Below, in pieces: positions 6,731 through 10,573 of a stretch of 10,573 nucleotides of DNA (positions are counted from its first letter, which is position 1; each line of letters starts with the position of its first letter). Below the pieces are notes generated by a model. It saw only the letters and a list, made by a program, of their open reading frames with translations. It was not told the DNA's origin and did no database searches. Both the position numbers and the translations under genes were made by a program. The stretch is from Paracoccaceae bacterium (lineage in GTDB: Bacteria > Pseudomonadota > Alphaproteobacteria > Rhodobacterales > Rhodobacteraceae), in the NCBI GenBank assembly GCA_019090405.1, contig JAHRVZ010000420.1:1-10573 (forward strand), in the 5' to 3' direction.

Positions 6731-7795
6731 ATGACCATCCACCCCGAATTCCCGCTACAGGCGGAAACCTCGTTGCCCGGCTTTGCTTTTGGCGCGATGC
6801 GCATGGTGATGCTGCACGAGGCGCAGGAACACGACATGCCGGTCATTGAAAATACCGACAGCTGCATCACCCTGAAAACCCCCTATGGCCTGTATAGTTT
6901 CAGCGCCGACGGGGACGGCATCAAAGCCAGTGTTTACGCCGCCAAATCCGACTGGCTATATATGCTAAAAGACGGGTTGGTCGATCAACTGTCCCATCTC
7001 GTCCCCGAAGCAGCAACCGCCCTGCGCTGGTCCGATAACGATCAGGAAAGCGACGACCAAATAGGGGAACTGCCGCCCAACATCCACTTTGCAACCGTTC
7101 GTTTGGTTATGCCCATCGGCCCATCCTTTCTAAGGGTGCGTGTCGAAATGCAGGATCTGTCCAGTTTCCAGAACAATGCCATCCATTTTCGTCTGCTCCT
7201 GCCGCCCAAGGAGCTAACCGATGTCGAATGGCCCCATGTCGGTGAAAACGGATCAACCGTATGGCCCAAGGGCGACAAGGCGCTGCATCGTCCGGTCTAT
7301 ACCACGCGCTGGGTGGATCAGGCAGAGGGGCTGATGGATTTCGACGTCTTTCTGCATGACCGCGGGCGTGTCACCGAATGGGTCAGCACCATCGAACCGG
7401 GCGCGCGCGTTGCCCTCGCCGGCCCGGGTGGTGGCGGTGTTCCGGATACCAAAAACATCCTGCTGTATGCCGATGAAACCGCGTTTCCCGCCGCTGCCCG
7501 CATTCTGGAAACCCTGCCCGCTGACACCAAGGGCCACGCCACATTTATGGCCGCAAACAAGGCCGATTTCGCCTATCCGGCAAGCGTGCCTGCCGCGGTT
7601 TCACTGACATGGTTATCGGCCGAAAGCAGCGACAGCCTATCCGATCTGGCCTTGGCCTCGATGGATGAATACCCCGATCATTTCCTGTGGTTCGCCTGCG
7701 AAAAATCCGACACCCAGCGCGTTCGCGCAGAATACAAGGCCAAGTCCCGCAATCCGGAAAATGCCTATATCGCCGCCTATTGGAGCAAATCATGA
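6731..7795 (+). CDS. Siderophore-interacting FAD-dependent ferric reductase with N-terminal DUF2218-like domain
   Basis: This 354-residue cytoplasmic protein probably reduces imported ferric siderophore and so releases iron. The region from about residue 115 to 353 matches the SIP/ViuB pattern: an FAD-binding barrel with RPVYTTRWV (Arg187, Tyr190, Thr191), then HDRGRVTEWVSTIEPGARVALAGPGGG, and a C-terminal NAD(P)H-binding half with LLYADETAFPAAARILE and a terminal AYIAAYWSKS. Residues about 20-100 contain TPYGLYSFSADGDGIKASV and a following helix. I read these as a DUF2218-like module, whose function is unknown, from recalled family patterns. The ATG is preceded by AAAGGA at 6718-6723, overlapping the end of the ATPase gene. 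The stop overlaps the exbB start. Confidence 0.85.
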   Translation: MTIHPEFPLQAETSLPGFAFGAMRMVMLHEAQEHDMPVIENTDSCITLKTPYGLYSFSADGDGIKASVYAAKSDWLYMLKDGLVDQLSHLVPEAATALRWSDNDQESDDQIGELPPNIHFATVRLVMPIGPSFLRVRVEMQDLSSFQNNAIHFRLLLPPKELTDVEWPHVGENGSTVWPKGDKALHRPVYTTRWVDQAEGLMDFDVFLHDRGRVTEWVSTIEPGARVALAGPGGGGVPDTKNILLYADETAFPAAARILETLPADTKGHATFMAANKADFAYPASVPAAVSLTWLSAESSDSLSDLALASMDEYPDHFLWFACEKSDTQRVRAEYKAKSRNPENAYIAAYWSKS

Positions 7796-8817
7796 TCAGA
7801 CATTTCGCAATGGCAACTCTGGTCATGACCTTAACCCCCAGCCTGACACTTGCGCAAACTGCCCCGCCGCCAACGGTCATGACAACCGCACCGACCACAA
7901 TGTCACCGGCCATTCCCGATGTTAACAGCGCCGCGCCAACCCTTGGCAATTCCACCCCCGATGAAGCATCTGCGCACGCGCGCCAGGAAACCCCGGATGT
8001 GGCCGCTGATGAGGCGCGCGCCAATGCCCCGGACCTGTCCACCGAAGATATAGTGATCACAGATGAACCCGACACTGAATTCACGCCACAGGTCGATGCC
8101 GACCCTGCGGAACTTTTGCCACCTGTCACCCCGCTGACACGGAAGCAAGAGCTGACATTGATGGCAAAAGACACGACCGCCACCACCGTAAAATTCCTGC
8201 GTCAGGGCGGACCATCAATCTGGGCCATTGCAGCGCTGTCGGTGATCACTCTGGCGCTGATCCTTTGGAAAATCTGGCGGTTGGCTTTGATCGGAGCCTG
8301 GTCGCGTGGAAAATCCGGCAAGGCGGTAGCCGCTTATGAAAACGGTGATTATGACCGCGCTCTGGCCACGGTAAAGGGTCGCATGGGCATTCGCTCAAAG
8401 GTGGTTGCTGCCGCTTTGGGGGCCATCCGAAAATTGCCCGAAGACCGCGCCCGCGAAGAAACCGCCCGTGTCGCCAAACGTGAAATCGCCAATGCCGGGG
8501 GCGGCTTGCGCGCACTGGAACTGATCGCAACGATCGCGCCGCTGCTGGGCCTGTTGGGAACAGTTCTTGGTATGATCTCGGCGTTTCAGGCATTGCAACA
8601 GGCTGGCAGTCAGGCCGATCCTGCCCTACTGGCCGGTGGTATCTGGGAGGCCCTGTTGACCACCGCCGCCGGCATGGCTGTGGCCATACCCGCCTCGGCG
8701 GCGCTGACCTGGTTTGAGGCGGTCATTGATCGCATCCGCCGCGATGTCGAAGACGCCGCCACCCGGTTGTTCATAGCCTCCGAACCCCACCAACCAATGA
8801 AACTGGCCGCTGAGTAA
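7792..8817 (+). CDS. exbB: ExbB/TolQ-family proton-channel subunit with long periplasmic N-terminus
   Basis: This 341-residue protein is the pentameric scaffold of the TonB motor in the inner membrane. A signal peptide (about 1-22, LTLA before Gln) is followed by some 115 residues rich in Pro, Ala, Thr, Asp and Glu, predicted here to be disordered and periplasmic. Three membrane segments follow: about 142-163 (SIWAIAALSVITLALIL), 244-266 (IATIAPLLGLLGTVLGMISAF) and 287-308 (LTTAAGMAVAIPASAALTWF). TM2 and TM3 carry the MotA/TolQ/ExbB hallmark residues, and the cytoplasmic domain lies between TM1 and TM2. I chose ATG 7792 because it overlaps the previous stop (ATGA), has GGAG at 7782-7785, and starts a clean signal peptide. 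The frame is open further upstream only within the SIP gene. E. coli ExbB lacks this extension; signal-peptide ExbBs are known in other proteobacteria. Confidence 0.92.
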   Translation: MIRHFAMATLVMTLTPSLTLAQTAPPPTVMTTAPTTMSPAIPDVNSAAPTLGNSTPDEASAHARQETPDVAADEARANAPDLSTEDIVITDEPDTEFTPQVDADPAELLPPVTPLTRKQELTLMAKDTTATTVKFLRQGGPSIWAIAALSVITLALILWKIWRLALIGAWSRGKSGKAVAAYENGDYDRALATVKGRMGIRSKVVAAALGAIRKLPEDRAREETARVAKREIANAGGGLRALELIATIAPLLGLLGTVLGMISAFQALQQAGSQADPALLAGGIWEALLTTAAGMAVAIPASAALTWFEAVIDRIRRDVEDAATRLFIASEPHQPMKLAAE

Positions 8818-8821
8818 ACCA

Positions 8822-9196
8822 ATGCAGTTCGCCCCCGCTTCCCGGCCCAGACGCAAGCCCAGCCTGACACCGATGATCGACGTGGTGTTCCTGTTGCTGG
8901 TGTTTTTCATGCTTGCGTCACGCTTTGGTGCCGATGCGGTGATACCGCTGGCTCTGGCGGGGCAAGGCGGGGGGACCTATGACGGCCCGCCCCGTCTGAT
9001 TGATATTTCGCCGGATGGGATTGCACTGAACGGTATTGCCGTGACCAACCTGCCTGCGGCTGTTGCCCCCCTGATGCAACAGCCCGACGATATGCTGATC
9101 CTGCGCGGTCAAAACGGTGCAGATTTACAGCGTATCATCACCGTGACTGAAGAGCTGCGTCGCGCCGGTTACACGTCGGTCGTTCTGGTCGAATGA
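8822..9196 (+). CDS. exbD: ExbD-family motor subunit 1, with the conserved transmembrane Asp
   Basis: This 124-residue protein has a short basic cytoplasmic N-terminus (RPRRKPSLTP), one membrane helix at about 17-36 (MIDVVFLLLVFFMLA) and a periplasmic domain with the ExbD/TolR fold (IDISPDGIALNG, then ILRGQNGADLQRIITVTEEL). Asp20 in PMIDVVF (codon GAC at 8879-8881) aligns with E. coli ExbD Asp25 and TolR Asp23, the protonatable residue required for motor function. The gene starts 4 nt after the exbB stop with no strong Shine-Dalgarno sequence, so translation is probably coupled. It is slightly shorter than E. coli ExbD (141 residues) but complete. Confidence 0.9.
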   Translation: MQFAPASRPRRKPSLTPMIDVVFLLLVFFMLASRFGADAVIPLALAGQGGGTYDGPPRLIDISPDGIALNGIAVTNLPAAVAPLMQQPDDMLILRGQNGADLQRIITVTEELRRAGYTSVVLVE

Positions 9197-9588
9197 GCAG
9201 CGGCATGGATTTCACCGACCCACCCCGCCGCCCGCGCACAGAATCCATCGTACCGATGATCAATGTGGTGTTTCTGCTGTTGATTTTCTTTCTGATGACC
9301 TCGCATCTGGTCCCTCCTGAACCGTTCGAAGTCACCCTGCCCGAAGCCCGTTCAGACACGGATCCCGATACCGATCCGGTGCTGCACCTGCACAAAACCG
9401 GGCGGCTTTCCTTTGAGCAAAGCGAAGGTTACGCCGCCATCGCACAGGTTGCGCAAACGGCTGGTGCATCAGCCACCATCCTTCTGCGCGCGGATGCCGG
9501 TCTTGAGGCCAGCGTACTGGCCCGGGTTCTGCGCCAACTGGCCGATGCCGGGCTGGCCAAGGTTGACCTGATCGTAACGCCGAAATGA
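9193..9588 (+). CDS. ExbD-family motor subunit 2, with Asn in place of the conserved transmembrane Asp
   Basis: This 131-residue paralogue has the same layout as ExbD-1: a basic N-terminus (DPPRRPRTESIVP), a membrane helix at about 21-40 (PMINVVFLLLIFFLM) and a periplasmic ExbD fold (LHLHKTGRLSFEQ, then ILLRADAGLEASVLARVLRQL). The residue aligned with the essential Asp is Asn24 (codon AAT at 9262-9264). Other helix residues are well conserved, so the protein is probably still membrane-inserted and able to dimerise, but its own proton site should be missing. Its ATG overlaps the exbD-1 stop as ATGA, predicting coupled and roughly equal synthesis. ATG 9205 is a less likely start. A role as a heterodimer partner of ExbD-1 is inference. 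Confidence 0.9.
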   Translation: MSSGMDFTDPPRRPRTESIVPMINVVFLLLIFFLMTSHLVPPEPFEVTLPEARSDTDPDTDPVLHLHKTGRLSFEQSEGYAAIAQVAQTAGASATILLRADAGLEASVLARVLRQLADAGLAKVDLIVTPK

Positions 9589-10436
9589 AAGGTCTGATCG
9601 AAATCCTGCTGTTTGCAGCGCTGGCCGTGTTCATACACGTGGTGCTGTTTTCCACCGCCCCTGCGCCTGACAGCGCCTCAGGCGGGGCATCCGGAACAGA
9701 GGTGGTGTCAATAGCCGCCGCCGCGGCAACCGTTGCCGAGATGGTCGAAACCTGGCAGGCGCCGCCGCAAATTCAGACCGAACAGCCCGATTTCCGTGCG
9801 CCCCCACCAGTTGCCGCCCAAAGCCCGCAAATGCCGCAAATTGAACTGTCTCAGGCCCCGCGCGTCAAAATGCAGGTGGCGTTGACACCTCAGACTCCAC
9901 CTGAGAATCCGAACATTCAAACCGCTCCTGCTAGCCCCCCTCCGCCGCCGCCACCACCAAAGCCAAAGCCGCCCACGCCAGAAAAGGCCCGCCAAAAGCC
10001 CCCAAAGCCGGCCCCTCAGACCAAAGTCGCCACCAAAGCGGCCACTACCAACGATGGCCGCACCAAACAGCGCGCGGCCGGGACTGGTGGTCAGGCCTTT
10101 GCCGGATCGGGTAAATCGGTGGCTGGGGCGGCATCCAAAGGCAAACAAAAGTCCCTTAAAAGCGCCTGGGCCGCGCGCATTCGTCGCCATCTGGAACGCT
10201 CTAAACGCTGTCCGCGAAATACCCCCGGAACGGGCACGACCGTGATCCGCATCACCATTGGCCACAGTGGCAAGCTGATTAACTATCGTGTTGCGCGCTC
10301 ATCCGGGGTTTCGGCTTTTGATCAGGCGGCCTTGCGTTCGGTATCACGCGCCGGAAGGTTCCCACCCGCTCCGAAAGGGCTGACAAGCCAGACATTCGGC
10401 GTGACAGTCCCCCTGAAATTCAGGAAGTGCGGCTGA
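9585..10436 (+). CDS. tonB: TonB-family energy-transducing protein
   Basis: This 283-residue protein links the ExbB-ExbD motor to the outer-membrane receptor. One N-terminal membrane anchor covers about 4-22 and carries His18 in VFIHVVLF. This fits the His of the TonB SxxxH motif, although the Ser position is Ala14. A long Pro-rich periplasmic spacer follows, with a run of eight prolines and then PKPKPPTPEKARQKPPKPAP (about 121-147), interrupted by a Gly/Ala/Lys-rich stretch. The C-terminal TonB domain is at about 189-283 (WAARIRRHLERSKRCPRN, then VIRITIGHSGKLINYRVARS and FDQAALRSVSRAGRFPPAP). Cys209 and Cys282 could form a disulphide. ATG 9585 overlaps the previous stop as ATGA. A perfect hairpin covers the stop codon. 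Confidence 0.92.
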   Translation: MKGLIEILLFAALAVFIHVVLFSTAPAPDSASGGASGTEVVSIAAAAATVAEMVETWQAPPQIQTEQPDFRAPPPVAAQSPQMPQIELSQAPRVKMQVALTPQTPPENPNIQTAPASPPPPPPPPKPKPPTPEKARQKPPKPAPQTKVATKAATTNDGRTKQRAAGTGGQAFAGSGKSVAGAASKGKQKSLKSAWAARIRRHLERSKRCPRNTPGTGTTVIRITIGHSGKLINYRVARSSGVSAFDQAALRSVSRAGRFPPAPKGLTSQTFGVTVPLKFRKCG

Positions 10437-10444
10437 ATTTCAGG
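10412..10444 (+). terminator. Perfect 12-bp hairpin straddling the tonB stop codon, no T-tract
   Basis: CCTGAAATTCAG at 10412-10423 is exactly complementary to CTGAATTTCAGG at 10433-10444, with the 9-base loop GAAGTGCGG. The TGA stop (10434-10436) is inside the 3' arm. The sequence after it (ATGGTTCAGACCG) is not T-rich, so this is not a classical rho-independent terminator. It may stabilise the 3' end of the operon transcript or act with Rho. It is the only terminator-like structure between tonB and the IS element. Confidence 0.6.
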
Positions 10445-10518
10445 ATGGTTCAGACCGAAATATTTCAATGACAAATACACGTTTTGAAGTGGTCCTGCAA
10501 AATCGGACAGTCTGTTAA

Positions 10519-10547
10519 GGTGTATTCCAACACGATGAAGGAATACC
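10519..10547 (+). promoter_or_regulatory. Hairpin that may sequester the transposase ribosome-binding site
   Basis: TATTCC at 10523-10528 pairs with GGAATA at 10540-10545. GG at 10519-10520 can pair with CC at 10546-10547 if T10521 and G10522 are bulged, leaving an 11-base loop. The Shine-Dalgarno-like AAGGA (10538-10542) lies partly in the stem, 8 nt before ATG 10551. In several insertion sequences such a fold blocks translation from mRNA that reads in from outside the element. That role here is inferred. Confidence 0.4.
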
Positions 10548-10550
10548 AAA

Positions 10551-10573
10551 ATGACGAAGAGACGGAAGTTTTC
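10551..10573 (+). CDS. Start of IS3-family transposase OrfA (partial)
   Basis: Only the first seven codons are present (MTKRRKF plus two bases of the next). This opening is very common in IS3-family OrfA proteins, which carry a helix-turn-helix domain that binds the element's ends and usually produce the full transposase by -1 frameshifting into orfB. AAGGA at 10538-10542 is suitably spaced. The rest is beyond the window, so completeness cannot be judged. Confidence 0.6.

Larger units (their letters stand above)
10485..10573 (+). mobile_element. Left end of an IS3-family insertion sequence (truncated by window edge)
   Basis: The left terminus appears to be TGAAGTGGTCCTGC at 10485, followed by AAAATCGGACAG. 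It begins with TG and carries the GGTCC and GGACAG blocks typical of IS3-family ends. About 65 bp inside, an ORF begins with a sequence typical of IS3 OrfA. The right end and the target-site duplication are outside the window. A candidate duplicated target is the TTT immediately before 10485. Family assignment rests on the end style plus the first residues of the ORF. Confidence 0.65.

Noticed and set aside
7545..8186. Long minus-strand ORF (213 codons) over the SIP/exbB junction
   Set aside because: It lies antisense to two clear genes and reflects the biased, low-complexity exbB N-terminal coding sequence.
9708..10265. Minus-strand ORF (185 codons) within tonB
   Set aside because: It is a Gly/Arg/Trp-rich artefact antisense to the Pro-rich tonB region.
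1..10573. CRISPR arrays, tRNA or rRNA genes, phage genes or a defence system
   Set aside because: I looked for spaced direct repeats, clover-leaf-like sequences and relevant protein families and saw none; the window is an iron-uptake locus.

Overview
The window holds an almost self-contained ferric-siderophore uptake and energisation locus with every gene on the + strand. Gene content, protein style and moderately high GC suggest an alphaproteobacterium, most likely of the Rhodobacteraceae/roseobacter type: ExbB with a signal peptide and long periplasmic extension, paired small ExbD proteins, a DUF2218-SIP fusion, and an IS3-family element next door. The taxon is inferred, because there is no rRNA or other marker gene. 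Layout: positions 1-626 contain no convincing gene. They hold a possible IS21-type terminal remnant (about 42-90), an 11-bp tandem repeat (95-125), a weak terminator-like hairpin (216-247), a candidate promoter (406-434) with two overlapping inverted repeats (419-443 and 441-463), and a terminator-like hairpin with a T-rich tail (543-580) inside the presumed leader of the first gene. Genes follow in this order: TonB-dependent siderophore receptor (627-2846), an intercistronic hairpin (2856-2885), periplasmic binding protein (2907-3893), two FecCD-type permeases (3883-4926 and 4923-5933), ABC ATPase (5936-6718), DUF2218-SIP ferric-siderophore reductase-like protein (6731-7795), ExbB (7792-8817), ExbD-1 (8822-9196), ExbD-2 (9193-9588) and TonB (9585-10436). 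A perfect 12-bp inverted repeat straddles the tonB stop codon. An IS3-family element then begins at about 10485, and its first ORF is cut by the window edge. How the genes work together: the receptor takes a ferric siderophore across the outer membrane using energy from the locus's own TonB-ExbB-ExbD motor. The binding protein passes it to the permease pair and ATPase for transport into the cytoplasm, and the SIP-domain protein probably releases iron by reduction. ORFs from the binding protein to TonB overlap or lie within 12 nt of each other, so they look like one translationally coupled operon. The receptor is separated from them by about 60 bp containing a hairpin. No siderophore biosynthesis or regulator gene is visible. 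The best observation is that the two adjacent ExbD proteins differ at the residue aligned with the essential transmembrane Asp of ExbD/TolR: ExbD-1 has PMIDVVF (Asp20) and ExbD-2 has PMINVVF (Asn24). This suggests an asymmetric, one-proton-site ExbD heterodimer or a regulatory subunit. The locus otherwise belongs to known families, and I see no wholly unknown system.
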